A model generated the notes under the pieces. That model saw only the letters and a program-made list of their open reading frames with translations. It ran no database searches and was not told the origin of the DNA. Of a stretch of 64,000 nt of DNA, positions 44,389 to 57,118 are shown piece after piece. Source of the DNA: Jaltomata sinuosa (lineage: Eukaryota > Streptophyta > Magnoliopsida > Solanales > Solanaceae); assembly GCA_003996215.1 (NCBI GenBank), contig QJPP01003521.1:1-64000 (forward strand), in the 5' to 3' direction. Position 1 is the stretch's first letter; each line of letters starts with the position of its first letter. Made by a program: the position numbers and the translations under genes.

Positions 44389-46546
44389 TGTAACACCCCG
44401 AAAACATATCCAGCTATCTAAGTAAAAAACCTCAGAAAAATTCATGTTCCAGGAACTACGGGTACAAACCACGGACCGTGGTTCAAACCACGGACCATGG
44501 TTCAAATCACGGGTCGTGGAATGGAGCCGTGGTTGGCCTTATGCTGGTTCAGCCTCTGGTCTAGAACCACGAGTGGGTTCTACGAACCGTGGTTCAAACC
44601 ACGGGTCCGTCCTGTCCACTCGTGGAACTCAGATCAGAGGAGTGACAGGTCCCTCTGAAATGACGACTGGGTTCGACGACTCGTCGTCTTGAGTCGTGAT
44701 TTGACCAAGGGTCAACTGTATTCCCAGCAACGATGACTCCAAACGATGACCCGCCGTTTGTTCTACGGGTCCGTCCTGTTGACCCGTAGAAATGTTCCTG
44801 CAGACTGTCTAGACGACCAGGTTCCACGAGTTGGAACCACGAGTCGTGGTTCAAACGATGATCCGTAGAATCAAACCGTAGAACCTGAAGCCGACCAAAC
44901 TTCCTAATTTTTCTAAGTTAAGTCCCAGGGGTATTTTAGTCTTTTTTCACCCTTTTAACTACTAAGTGAGGTCGTTTTGACTATTTCAAGTAGGGTTTTC
45001 ACCCTTATTACCCTAAGTTCTTCCTAAATCATTCATTCACCTCCCAAAAGAAGAAAAGTTCTTCCTCAAGCTTCAAGTCTCCAAGCTCCAAGTCAAGCCT
45101 CCTAAGTCTTTTCCATTGAAGTGGGTCATCTTCTTCTAAGATATGTGGTATTCAGCAATGGGTTCCTTTCACCCTTGTGCCCAAAATCCCCAATTCTTAT
45201 GTTGAATTATAAACTTATGAAATTGGGGTTTTGATCTAAATTTGGGGAAAATTTATGAAATCAGTTTCTATGTTTAATTTCATGATTTCTTATTGATTTT
45301 ATATGATTTGTTCATGACTCCTTCATTGGTTTTAAAAGCCCAAGTATGAGAATTGATTTCTAGCATGAAACTATGAAATTGCATGTTTTCAAGAGAAACT
45401 TGGCATGATTAGATATCATGGCCTTTATGTATTTACGAAATTGCATGCCTAATTCTTCAAGTATGAATTTAGAAAGAAAAGCATATTTTGAATTATGGCT
45501 ATGCCTAGCTTTATGAACTATGACATGAAAATTTGCATGATGCCCGATGTATTTTCATGCTTTATGAATAAGATTTGGCATGAGATGGTGCCACTATGAA
45601 ATGATGATTTACATGTGCATGTTTTGGGAGTAGTATTTAGCACCGAGCGATGAGGGTTCGATTACCCGTCATCCAGAAACTATGTTGCCAGCGTAGGTTA
45701 TGAAATGACATGTGCCTTATAGGCTTATGAGAGTGGATCCACATCTTTACGAATGGTGTCCTGTATCCTAACGGTCATTAGAGCAGCTTTGCCAACTAGG
45801 GTTATATAGTTGGGTATGGTGACTCGTTCCTTGGCAAGGTTCAAGTCAGCTTTGCTAACTAGGGTTATATAGTTAGATTTCATGTAAGCTCACATGGTCT
45901 CATGTCGGTAATAAGAAACTCCCTTATGTATGTTTTCAAGTTTTCTAAGATTTATGAACTCTTACCTTAAGGTTTGGCTTTTACTTCATATTTTATCTTT
46001 CCAGTATGCTATTTACTCATGATACCCTATTATAAGTATGTATGGATTTTGTCTAAGTACATTTTAAAGTATGTTTCCATCCTATATATGCATTGCCTGT
46101 ATATTCAGTATATTCCATAGTACTGACGCATATTTTGCGCTACATCCTTTAATGATACAGATTCAGGTGTCCCTTCTCAGATTCGTGGATAGCGTTCCTA
46201 GGCCACTTACTCCGCCAGCTGTGGGTGAGTCCTCTTAGGTCGAGGACTAGTCATGTTCTTAGCTTATGTTGATTTTATTTCCGTACTTCGAGTTAGCTAG
46301 GGTCTTGTCCTAGCAACTCATTATGTTATGATTAGAGGCTTTCAGACATAAACCGTATGTAACCCTTTGGGGGTGTCATATCTCTTTGACTCGACCATCT
46401 ATCTTATGCTATTCTATCTTTATATATGATGCTTTCGCTATGTTTCCTTTATGTTTGCTTGAAAATGCTATGACCAAGGGTTAGCTTGGGATACTTGTGG
46501 TCCTAAGTCCCGTGTGACGTCTAGGAGGTAACCTCGGGGCGTGACA
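44389..46546 (+). repeat. 5' LTR of the Del-type element
   Basis: Near its start (44460-44640) it holds a cluster of short palindromes of the CCACGGACCGTGG type, followed by TCGTCGTC/GACGA and ACGGGTCCGT variants. A direct duplication with AACTAGGGTTATATAGTT occurs at about 45797 and 45859. No coding sequence. Confidence 0.9.
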
Positions 46547-46550
46547 AACT

Positions 46551-46563
46551 TGGTATCAGAGCC
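46551..46563 (+). other. Primer binding site, initiator tRNA-Met
   Basis: TGGTATCAGAGCC, four bases after the 5' LTR end. Confidence 0.85.
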
Positions 46564-46754
46564 TCAGGTTCAAAAGTCCTAGGATGTCTGAAAGCCGCAT
46601 CAAGTAGAATCTTTTTCATGTGTGTGAAGCGCGCCATACATATGAGAGGGTAGCTATGAGATGTCTTAGAAAACTTCACTTCTTTCATGATCATGTCGTG
46701 TGATAGAGCTTAACTCTTATGTTCCTCTAATCCTCATCTTGTACATTTCAGATT

Positions 46755-47860
46755 ATGCCTCCTCGACGTGCTATGCCTCCCCGAGCCACTCGAAATGTTG
46801 TTCGTCCCGTTCTGGTTCCCGTTGTCACGAATGAGGAGTTCAGGAATGCCATCCATTTGCTAGCCCAAACTTTGGCCACTCAGGCCAATCAGCCGGCTCC
46901 TGCCCCAGTCTATCCTCAAGGTGGGGTAGCGTCCCGAGTTCGTGACTTTGTCCGGATGAACCCACCTAAATTTTGAGGTTCGAAAGTGAGTGAGGACCCG
47001 CTCAATTTTATTGATGAAGTGAAGAAGATCTTTGAAGTTATGCAAGTGGTTGGGGTTGATTGTGTTGAGCTTGCATCCTATCAACTCAAGGATGTGGCTC
47101 ATATTTGGTTCACGCAATGGAAAGAGACTAGGGTGAGGGACGCGATCCCCACGACTTGGGAGTGTTTTGAGAGGGCCTTCCTTGATAGGTTCTTTCCCCA
47201 AGAGTTGAGGCAAGCGAAGGTGGAGGAGTTTGTGAACTTGAGACAAGGTTCGATGTCGGTGCAAGAGTATAGTCTGAAGTTCACTCAGTTGTCTAGATAT
47301 GCTCCCGCCATGGTAGCGGACCCGCATGATCAAATGAGAAAGTTTATATATGGGGTTTCTGACATGGTGAAGAAAGAGTGTAGGTCTGTTTTGTTGTTGA
47401 GTGATATGAACATTTCCTGACTCATGACTCATGCCCATCAGATTGAGGGTGACAAGCTTAAGGAGATGGCAAGGGAGAACAAGAGGGTTAGATCCGAGGG
47501 ATCAGGTTTTGGTCATCACAGGTCCGGAGGTAGACATCGCTCTTCTTTCCAGAAGAAGTCATCAGGATCCGTTCATTCTTCTCCTAGTGCTCCTACCCAG
47601 GCTCAGAAGCCTCGTCATGATCAGGGTGGTAGAGGATTTGGTTCCTATACCCAGTCTCAGGGTAGTGTTGTTAAGGGATCTTCATATCCATCTTGTGCCA
47701 AGTGTGGGAAGAGTCATTATGGTGACTGTTTGGCTGGTTCAGGTAGTTGCTATGGATGTCGTCAGGCTGGACATCATATTCGAGATTGCCCTTCAGCTAA
47801 GAAGGGGCAGGGAGGTGGTAGGACCCAGTCTGCCCCAGCAACTTTGGGGGGTAGACCAGC
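46755..47860 (+). pseudogene. Gag pseudogene of the Del-type element
   Basis: The start MPPRRAMPPRATRN is typical of plant Ty3/gypsy gag. The capsid-type region (LNFIDEVKKIFEVM, FLDRFFPQELRQAKVEEF, LRQGSMSVQEYSLKF) runs from about 46986 to 47400. A zinc-knuckle region follows, CAKCGKSHYGDC and CYGCRQAGHHIRDCP at about 47695-47790. In-frame stops are TGA at 46974-46976 and TGA at 47418-47420. The second is most simply a CGA codon changed to TGA. In active elements the protein packages element RNA. Confidence 0.88.
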
Positions 47861-50800
47861 CCAGCAGCGTGCAACTTCTAGTTCTGGTGGTCAGCGCCAG
47901 AAACGCCTTTATTTTATGTCCTCCTGTCAGGATCAGGAGGGTTCCCCAGATGTGGTTACTGGTATGTTGAAAGTCTTCTCTCTTGATGTGTATGATTTGT
48001 TGGACCCCGGTGCCTCCTTATCTTTTGTAACCCCTGCTTGCAAGTTTGAGATTCATCCTGAAATGCTTTTAGAACCTTTTCATGTTTCTACTCCTGTTGG
48101 TGAGTCAGTTCTAGCCGAAAGGATCTACCAAAATTGCCCTATCTCAGTCCTTCATAGAGTCACTTCAGCGGATCTAGTAGAGTTGGAGATGATTGGTTTT
48201 GATGTTGTTTTTGGTATGGACTGGTTGTATGCTTGTATGCCTCGATTGACTGCCGTACTCGTGTTGTTAGTTTCAAGTTCCCTAATGAACCCATCCTAGA
48301 ATGGCAAGGTTGCCCCTCTTCTTCGAAAGGTCGCTTCATATCCTATCTTAAGGCTAGAAAGATGATTTTTAAAGGCTATGTCTATCATATAGTTCGAGTT
48401 ATGGACACGGAGTCCGAAACCCCATCCCTTCAGTCCGTTCCTGTTGTGAATGAGTTTCCAGAAGTGTTTCCCGAGGATTTGTCTGAAGTCCCTCCTGAGC
48501 GGGAGATAGACTTTGGGATAGATCTTCTTCCAGATACGAATCCTATCTTTATTCTTCTTTATAGAATGGCTCTCGCAAAACTCAATAAGTTGAAAGATCA
48601 GTTGAAGAATCTTCTTGATAAAGGTTTCATCAAGCCTATCATTTCTCCATAGGGTGCCCAGTGTTGTTTGTTCGAAAGAAGGATGGTTCCCTTAGAATGT
48701 GTATTGACTACCGTCAGTTGAACAAGGTCATAGTCAAGAATAAGTATCCCATTCCTAGAATTGATGACTTGTTCGATCAACTTGAGGGTGCTAGTTTCTT
48801 CTCCAAGATCGACCTTAGATCTGGTTATCATCAGCTTCGTGTTAGAGAGTGTGATATTCTGAAAACAGCCTTCAGGACTCGGTATGGTCATTATGAATTT
48901 GTTGTGATGTCTTTTGGTCTAACGAATGCTCCTGCAGCTTTTATTGATTTGATGAACCGTGTGTTCAAATAGTATTTGGATATGTTCGTGATTGTCTTCA
49001 TTGATGATATCCTCATTTATTCTCGAAGTGAGGGGAAGCATGCGGATCACTTGAGGATTGTGTTACAAACCCTCAAGGACAGACAGTTGTTTGCTAAGTT
49101 TAGCAAGTGTGAGTTTTGGATGCAGTCTGTTGCTTTTCTGGGTCATATTGTGACTAAAGATGGTATTCGAGTTGATTCTCAAAAGATAGAGGCAGTAAAG
49201 AACTGGCCTAGACCTACTTCTCCGTCAGATATTAGGAGCTTTTTGAATTTGGCTGGTTACTACATGAGGTTTGTGGAAGGCTTTTCTTCCATTGCTTCCC
49301 CTTTGACCCGATTGACTCAGAAGAAGGTAAAATTTTAGTGGTACGACTTGTGTGAGAAGAACTTTCGGGAATTGAAGACTAGACTGACCACAGCTCCAGT
49401 GTTAGCTCTACCCGAGGGCTTAGATGATTTTGTTGTGTATTGTGATGCTTCTAGGATTGGGTTGGGTTGTGTTTTGATGCAGCGTGGTAAGGTGATTGCT
49501 TATGCTTCGAGACAACTTAAGACTCATGAGAAGAACTATCCTACTCATGATCTTGAGTTGGCAGCCGTGGTCTTTGCTTTGAAGATTTGGAGACATTACT
49601 TGTATGGTGTGCATGTGGATGTGTTTACCTATCACAAGAGTCTCCAGTATGTGTTCACTTAGAAGGAATTGAATTTGCGACAAAGGAGATGGCTCGAGCT
49701 CCTTAAGTATTATGATCTGAGTGTGCTTTACCATCCGGGTAAGGCCAATGTCGTGGCGGATGCCTTGAATAGATTGTCCATAGGAAGTGTGTCTTCCGTT
49801 GATGATGGGGAAAAAAATTGGTTAAGGAAGTTCATAGGCTAGCTCGGTTAGGAGTTCGCCTTATGGACTCGACAGAAGGTGGTGTGATTGTACAAAATGG
49901 TGCTGAATCATCTTTGGTAGCTGAGGTGAAGGCAAAGAAAGACAAGGATCCCATTTTACTTCAGCTTAAGGGTGCGGTTCATCAGCAGCGGGTGGAGGTT
50001 TTCTCCCAAGGGGGAGATGGTGTGCTTCATTATTAGGGTCGCTTATGTGTGCCAGATGTAGATAGGTTGAGACAGCAGATTCTGACTGAGGCTCACAACT
50101 CTAGATATTCTATTCATCCGGGTGCTACTAAGATGTACCGTGATCTATGGGAAGTCTTTTGATGGAACGGTATGAAGAGGGACATAGCCGGGTTTGTGGC
50201 TAAGTGTCCCAACTGTCAACAGGTAAAGGTGGAGCATCAAAGGCCGGGTGGCATGATTCAGGATATTGACCTTCCCACTTGGAAATGGGAAGCAATCAAT
50301 ATGGACTTTATTACTGGATTGCCTCGTACTCGAAGGCAACATGATTCCATTTGGGTGATTGTCGATCGGATGACCAAATCATCCCACTTCTTGGTTGTTA
50401 AGACTACGGATACAACAGATGATTATGCCAGACTCTACATTCGAGAGATAGTTCGATTGCATGGTGTTCCCTTGTCTATTATTTCTGATAGAGGTCCTCA
50501 GTTTACATCTTAGTTTTGGAGATCATTTCAGAAAGGTCTTGGTACTCAGGTGAAGCGTAGCACAACTTTTCACCCTCAGACAGACGGTCAGGATGAGCGC
50601 ACTATTCAGACTTTGGAGGATATGTTGAGAGCGTGTGTGATTGACTTCAAAAGGTAACTGGGATGATCACTTATCTCTTATTGAATTTGCCTACAACAAC
50701 AATTTTCACTCTAGCATCGAGATGGCTCCGTATGAGGCACTTTATGGTCGGAGGTGTAGATCTCATATTGGTTGGTTCGAGGTTGGTGAGGTATCCTTGA

Positions 50801-51360
50801 TTGGTCCAAATTCTGTGCATGAGACTATGGAGAAGGTTCAGCTTATTAGGGAAAGGGTGAAGACCGCTCAGAGTCGATAGAAATCTTATGCGGATGTGAG
50901 GAGAAGGAAGTTGGAATTTGAGGTTGATGATTGGGTTTTCCTTAAGGTGTCACCCAAGAAAAGTGTGATGAGGTTTGGCAAGAAAGTAAAACTTAGTTCC
51001 CGTTTTGTAGGTCCTTATCGAATTTTGAGGAGAGTTGGTAGCATTGCGTATGAGTTGGAGTTGCCAATGGAGTTGGAAGCGATTCATCCAGTTTTCCATA
51101 TTTTCTTGTTGAAGAAGTGTGTTGGTGATCCGAGCTTGATTGTCCCTTTGGAGGATGTGAGAGTGAAGGATAGTCTCACCTATGAGGAGGTTCCCGTAGA
51201 GATCCTTGATCATCATATTCAGAGGTTGAGGAATAAAGAAGTTGCTTCGGTAAAGGTTCTTTGGAGGAATCAGCTTGTTAAAGAAGCTACTTGGGAAGCG
51301 GAAGAGGCCATGAAGGCCAAATATCCTCATCTCTTTCTTTCCGATTCAGTTTCAGCTTGA
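47861..51360 (+). pseudogene. Pol pseudogene: protease, RT, RNase H, integrase, chromodomain-like end
   Basis: Protease: LDPGASLSFV near 48000, with the active-site D-x-G-A form. RT: SLRMCIDYRQLNKV (about 48685), KIDLRSGYHQLRV and FIDDILIYSRS (about 48997) with the catalytic Asp pair. RNase H: YCDASRIGLGCVLMQ (about 49435) to ANVVADAL (about 49745). Integrase: a degenerate zinc-finger region (about 50080-50220; CPNCQQ, but ...SRYSIHPG), then the core with MDFITGLP, ISDRGPQFTS and EFAYNNNFHSS. The C-terminus (50896-51360) includes the VGPYRIL module and a chromodomain-like YEEVPVEILDHHIQRLRNKE with LWRN and ATWEAE. Stops: 48650, 48970, 49336, 49660, 50034 (all TAG), 50160 (TGA), 50511 and 50878 (TAG). 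Frameshifts: about 48235 (one base lost), about 49810 and about 50650. It cannot make a polyprotein. Confidence 0.9.
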
Positions 51361-51594
51361 GGTACTAGTTTCCCCCTTAGTATGTATCTCCGATTCTATT
51401 CCACCGGTTACTCTCATGATTCTAGCATGCATCCATATTTTACGAAGTTAGTTTATCATGTTTTCAAGTTGAAAAGTTCAGGTTTTGTGTTTACTCTTTG
51501 ATTTCCATGTTTTGATGTTTGGTTGGGTTGTTTTCTCCTCAGTTTTCCTTGTTTAGTTTTCATTCGAGGATGAATGATCCCAAGGGGGAGATAT

Positions 51595-53752
51595 TGTAAT
51601 ACTCCATAAACATATCCAGCTATCTAAGTTAAAAACCTTAGAAAAATTCATGTTCCAGGAACTATGGGTCCAAACCACAGACCGTGGTTCAAACCATGTG
51701 TCATGGAATGGAGCCGTGGTTGGCCTTATGCTGTTTCAGCCTATGGTCTAGAACCACGAGTGAGTTCTACAGACCATGGTTCAAACCATGGGTTTGTCCT
51801 GTACACTCGTGGAACTCAGATCAGAGGAGTGACAGGTCTCTTTGAAATGACGACTGGGTTCGATGACCCGTCATCTAGACGACGACCCGTCGTCTTGAGT
51901 CGTGGTTTGACCAAGGGTCAATTATATTCCCAGCAATGACAACTCCAAACGATGACCCATCGTTTGTTCTACGGGTCCGTCCTGTTGACCCGTAGAAATG
52001 TTCCTGTAGACTGTCTAGATGACCAGGTTCCACAAGTTGGAACCACGAGTCGTGGTTCAAACAACGATCCGTGGAATTAAACAGCAGAACCTGAAGCCGA
52101 CCAAACTTCCTAATTTTTCTAAGTTAAGTCCCAGGAGTATTTTGGTCTTTTTCCACCCTTTTAACTACTAAGTGAGGTCATTTTGACTATTTCAAGTAGG
52201 GTTTTCACCCTTATTACCCTAAGTTCCTCCTAAATCATTCATTCACCTCCCAAAAGAAGAAAAGTTCTTCCTCAAGCTTCAAGTCTCCAAACTCCAAGTC
52301 AAGCCTCCTAAGTCTTTTCCGTTAAAGTGGGTCATCTTCTTCTAAGGTATGTGGGTATTCAGCAATAGGTTTTTTTCACCCTTGTGCCCAGAAATCTCAA
52401 TTCTTATGTTGAATTATGAACTTATGAAATTAGGGTTTTGATCTAAATTTGAGGAAAATTTATGAAATCGGTTTCTATGTTTAATTTCATGGTTTCTTAT
52501 TGATTTTACATGATTTCTTCATGACTCCTTCATTGGTTTTAAAATCCCAAGTTTGAGAATTGATTTCTAGCATGAAACTATGAAATTGCATGTTTTCAAG
52601 ATAAACTTGGCATGATTAGATATCATGGCCTTTATGTATTTACGAAATTGCATGCCTAATTCTTCAAGTACGAATTTAGAAAGAAAAGCATGTTTTGAAT
52701 TATGGTTATGCCTAGCTTTATGAACTATGACATGAAAATTTGCATGATCTCCTATGTGTTTTCATGCTTTATGAATAAGATTTGGCATGAGATGGTGCCA
52801 CTATGAAATGATGAGCTACATGTGCATGTTTTCGGAGTAGTAATTAGCACCGAGCGATGAGAGTTCGATTACCCGTCATCCAGAAACTATGTTGCCAGCG
52901 TAGGTTATGAAATGATATGTGCCTTATAGGCTTATGAGAGTGGATCCACGTCTTTATGAATGGTGTCCTGTATCCTAACGGGCATTAGGGCAGCTTTGCC
53001 AACTAGGGTTATATAGTTGGGTATGGTGACTCGTTCCTTGGCAAGGTTCAAGTCAGCTTTGCTAACTAGGGTTATATAGTTAGATTCCATGTAAGCTCAC
53101 ATGGTCTCATGTCAGTTATAAGAAACTCCCTTACGTATGTTTTCAAGTTTTCTAAGCTTTATGAACTCTTACCTTAAGGTTTGGCTTTTACTTCATGTTT
53201 ATCTTTTCAGTATGCTATTTACTCATGATACTCTATTATAAGTATGTATGGATTTTGTCTAAGTACGTTTTAAAGTATGTTTCCATCCTATTTATGCATT
53301 GCCCGTATATTCAGTACATTCCATAGTACTGACGCATATTTTGCGCTGCATCCTTTAATGATGCAGATTCAGGTGTCCCTTCTCAGATTCGTGGCTAGCG
53401 TTCCCAGGCCACTTACTCCGCCAGCTGTGGGTGAGTCCTCCTAGGTCGAGGACTAGTCATGTTCTTAGCTTATGTTGATTTTATTTCCGTACTTCGAGTT
53501 AGCTAGGGTCTTGTCCTAGCAACTCATTATGTTATGATTAGAGGCTTTCAGACATAGACCGTATGTAACCCTTCGGGGGTGTCGTATCTCTTTGACTCGA
53601 CCATCTATCTTATGATATTCTATCTTTATATATGATGCTTCCGCTATGTTTCCTTTATGTTTGCTTGAGAATGCTATGACCAAGGGTTAGCTTGGGATCC
53701 TTGTGGTCCTAAGTCCCGTGTGACGTCTAGGGGGTAACCTCGGGGCGTGACA
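51595..53752 (+). repeat. 3' LTR of the Del-type element
   Basis: Begins TGTAATACTCC and ends GGGGCGTGACA. Compared with the 5' LTR it lacks about 21 bp in the palindrome cluster and gains a similar length near 51870-51890, where GACCCGTC/GACGACGACCCGTC units are duplicated. Confidence 0.9.
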
Positions 53753-53827
53753 ATAAACTTGTATGTAACTATTGAGAGTCAAGATATTCTACATAATGTG
53801 AATGTTAGAAGTATGATGTTATATGTC

Positions 53828-54015
53828 TAGGGGCGGAGCCACACGAATGCAAGGGGGTTCGAATAAATCTCTACGGTGAAAATTATACTATATATCTAAG
53901 GCTAGAATTATTATTTTTTATGAATATATAAAAGATATTGAATCCTCTTAGCTTCTTCATGTGTTCACTTTTTAATATTTTGAACCCGTTAACAAAAAAT
54001 TTGATTCCACCACTG
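53828..54015. mobile_element. hAT-type MITE
   Basis: Starts TAGGGGCGGAGCCACAC and ends TTGATTCCACCACTG, imperfect inverted repeats of a common Solanaceae MITE type. The exact 8-bp direct repeat TATATGTC at 53820-53827 and 54016-54023 fits the hAT superfamily. 188 bp. Confidence 0.8.
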
Positions 54016-54023
54016 TATATGTC

Positions 54024-55033
54024 TATCTTCTTTTATCAACCAGACAACAAGTAGATGTTTCCATATCCAACTTTTTTGGCTAATGTAATTAGCCCTTGGT
54101 TGATGCTCCATAATCCGGAAAATTAATCTCATCTTATTTACGTGTTTTATGTCTTGCTAATTGACGTTTCAAACTCTAGAAGTTGCAATTAGAGTCATAT
54201 AAGAGAGAATTACGTTACGTTTTTGAATTCTTATATGCAAAATTGGAAATTTCCTCCAACTTATTCACAAATTATACTTTAAAGAGAAAAGATTAAAACT
54301 AATTTCTTATGGCATTTTCCCCTCAAGGTTTCAACAAATTGTCAAAGTTCCTAATTTATATATTTTAAGTTGCGTTTGCTAGATGCCCACTTAAAAAGGC
54401 TTCTAGTCTAGAGTAGATTTTGATAAAAAGAACTCTCCTAATTATGAACTTCTATTTTGGGAGTTGATTAAAAATGAGGAACTTTCCTAAATAACAACTA
54501 GTAAAAATTTAATCAGGCCTTCATAGCTACATTTTGCCTAATTATAATTTATAGCAATATTCTTAATAGTAATTGTATAATCTCGACATATAAATACAAA
54601 TAATCTCAACATACAAATACAAATACAGAGCATACAATCATATTGTATATTTTGTGAAATCTCTGCATACAAATACAAATACAAATGCAAATCTGTATTA
54701 TATATTTTGTGAAATCTCGGCATACAATTAATACAAATACAAGCATATAAATACAAATACAATTGAGTGTTGATTGAGAGAACGACAACATACAAGTACA
54801 AATATCAATAATTTTAAAACACAAATTGCAAAATATAATTGAAATAAACTATTGTTATGAAGCGTAATTAGGCATAAATGTTTGTATATTATATAATTTT
54901 TCCAATTGAACACATTACATTTGCTATTTATGGGAGCTTAAAAGTTTAAGTGGGCTTTTTCCTCTCCTACAATTGATGTGCAAGCATGCTGTCAATATCA
55001 AACATGATGTATTTAATAGGCTGCCTAATAGTA
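54024..55033. other. AT-rich intergenic DNA with an ATACAA-type simple repeat
   Basis: About 54590-54770 carries scattered runs of ATACAAATACAAATAC, separated by repeated CATATTGTATATTTTGTGAA-like blocks. Antisense frames rich in Tyr, Leu, Cys and Ile come from this repeat and are not genes. Nothing else is recognised. Confidence 0.5.
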
Positions 55034-55294
55034 CTCCCACTATCATATATTAGTTGGTCATTATATTAAAAATACTTATCCCATATTAGTTGATCACCTT
55101 ATTAAATTAAAAAAATATTAATTAAATTTTTCTCGTATTACTTTTGCAATTAATTCTTTTTGAAAGTGTTCACACTTGCTTGTAAAGTTCCAAAGAAATT
55201 TCTTAAGGGGTGAATTAGTAAAACTACCTTATTATTTATGATTCCTTAATATGCGTGTAAAAAAAAATGACCAACTAATATGAGACGGAGGGGG
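55034..55294. mobile_element. Stowaway-like MITE
   Basis: Ends CTCCCACTATCATATATTAG and ATATGAGACGGAGGGGG are inverted repeats, joined by TTGGTCA on the left and TGACCAA on the right. TA flanks both sides. 261 bp. Confidence 0.75.
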
Positions 55295-55545
55295 TATTTT
55301 TGAGCCAAGTTGTCAACAATTAGTTGACATAAGTTGTGTTTTGAGTTTGCTTAACCATCATTAATCTTGAGCAGTAGTGACAGGTTTAGAGTACTAATTA
55401 AATTGGAGTTTAACTGAGAACCCATTGTTTTAGGTTCGAACACTATAAATTTATATGCAAACCCACCAAAGAAAAAATTAATTATGTTTTGACCGCGTAA
55501 TTTTAAAGGATCGCTGTCTTTAATAGCTTCATTAACTTTAAACTA

Positions 55546-55803
55546 TGAGATCCCTTCGTTCACTTTTACTTGTCTCATTTTATTTATTGAGAGTCAAACT
55601 ATATGAATTTTGATCAATATTTTAAGATGTATTTTTCATCATATTGATATGAGAATAATTGCAATTTATCGTATTTTTCATATAATTTTTGAACTTTCAA
55701 ATTTAAAATATTAAATTAATTAGTTCAATTAAGCTTTAAAAATTAATCAAATTAAATCTCGTAAAGTGAAACGTAATAGGTAAAAGTGAACGTACGGAAG
55801 GAG
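55546..55803. mobile_element. Stowaway-like MITE, second family
   Basis: Left GATCCCTTCGTTCACTTTTA and right GGTAAAAGTGAACGTACGG are inverted repeats, with TA at the right border. It belongs to the same family as the inner MITE at 27740-27990 (shared ATATTTTAAGATGTATTTTT, AGTCAAACTATATGAA-type blocks). Confidence 0.65.
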
Positions 55804-56148
55804 TACGTGTTATGGAAAAGTTCAAAGGTCAACTAGTTTAGGGAGTCGGCCAATAGTACTGTTCGGTCTATTTGTTCACGTAATCAAATAACAGGGCAGC
55901 TTGTTCTCTACGTGTCATGTCCTTACTGGTCTAATTGAGTTTTACATGAAAAGTCACCACCTTGTGTTGTGTGGAAAAAATGGCAGCAACAACTTGTACT
56001 TAGGACCAAAAAAATGAATGGGAAACTTAGATATACTGTTGTATTAAGAAAATATTTATCATCTATAATAATAGTATATTGAATATTTATAATATATTTA
56101 TAATACAGTTCTAATACATATTGCAGAGAACGATTTATAAAATACATA

Positions 56149-56396
56149 CTCCCTCTGTTTCATATTGAGTGACCTATTTTGACTTGGCACGGAGTTTAGG
56201 AAAATAAAGAAGACTTTTGAATCTTGTGGTCTTAAATTAAAGATATGTCAAATGTACTAAAATGTCCTTTAATCTTGTGGTCGTAAACATGTCATGTGAA
56301 AAGTTGAAAGTAAAAGGTTGTTAAAAAGGGGAAAGGGTATTCTTTTTGAAACAGACTAAAAAGGAAAGTAGGTCAAACAAATTGAAACGGGGGGTG
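56149..56396. mobile_element. Stowaway-like MITE, uninterrupted reference copy
   Basis: TA borders at 56147-56148 and 56397-56398. Ends CTCCCTCTGTTTCATATTG and AAATTGAAACGGGGGGTG. It is the same family as 31902-32153 and the outer element at 27650-28126, and shows the empty site for the nested insertion there. Confidence 0.75.
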
Positions 56397-56507
56397 TATA
56401 ATACAAGTTTTATTCATGGATAATACATTTATCACATACTTTAATACATTTATAATACATTGTGTCAATTTCTTATTAAACAAGCATAATACATTTTAAA
56501 ACACTTA

Positions 56508-56955
56508 GGGGTCGTTTGGTAGAGTGTATAAGAATAGTACATAATATGATGTATTAGTAATGCTTGCATTAGTAATGCTTGTATTAGTTATGCTTGCATT
56601 AGTTATGCTGAGGTTTTTCTTATGCAGTGTTTAGTTTAGTGCATTAAAAATAACATGCATTACATAATTTCTAAAAAAATTAATTTATTTACAAAAATAT
56701 CCTCCACAAATATGGTAGAAATGATGTGAAAAGTGTTTTGAGGAACAATTGTGTCTTTAGCCATTCTAATGCATGCATTAGAACCCATTGCATTACTAAT
56801 ACATGGAAATCCATGGTATTAGTAATACATAGCTCAATACACAATAGAGTGTATAACTAATGCATAGGTAGAAAAAGTATACCAAACAAGGTATTAGTAA
56901 TACACAAAGCTAATGCATGCATTAGATTTTCTAATACACTCTATCAAACGACCCC
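56508..56955. mobile_element. Tourist-like (PIF/Harbinger) MITE
   Basis: Ends GGGGTCGTTTGGTAGAGTGT and ACACTCTATCAAACGACCCC are nearly perfect inverted repeats. TTA flanks both sides (56505-56507 and 56956-56958). The 448-bp interior is built from ATGCATTAG/CTAATGCAT-like short repeats and could fold into one long hairpin. Confidence 0.85.
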
Positions 56956-57118
56956 TTATAATACATATATATTGCATGCATAATTCACTTTTAATACATA
57001 ATGCAGATTTATCATAGTATTGCTATGCATTGCTATAGATGATAATAAATATAAAATATCGCTATAAATCGTAATTATTTATTAAAAAGTACTCACCCAT
57101 GTAATTTTCATAAAAATG

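Larger units (their letters stand above)
44389..53752 (+). mobile_element. Ty3/gypsy retrotransposon, Del/Tekay-type chromovirus, degenerate
   Basis: LTRs at 44389-46546 and 51595-53752, each 2,158 bp by my boundaries although they differ by compensating indels. The ends are TGTAACACCCC and GGGGCGTGACA. The 5-bp direct repeat ATAAA at 44384-44388 and 53753-53757 marks the insertion. An initiator-tRNA-Met primer site (46551) and a polypurine tract CAAGGGGGAG (51581-51590) are present. The domain order gag, protease, reverse transcriptase, RNase H, integrase and C-terminal chromodomain-like region identifies Ty3/gypsy and, by sequence texture, the Del/Tekay clade. At least ten stop codons and about three frameshifts make it inactive. 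Confidence 0.93.

Noticed and set aside
47424..47970. Second open frame overlapping gag and zinc knuckles of the Del-type element
   Set aside because: Out-of-frame shadow; the other frame carries the CCHC motifs and protease.
54538..54913. Small Cys/Tyr-rich peptides on the minus strand
   Set aside because: They are translations of the ATACAAATACAAATAC simple repeat.
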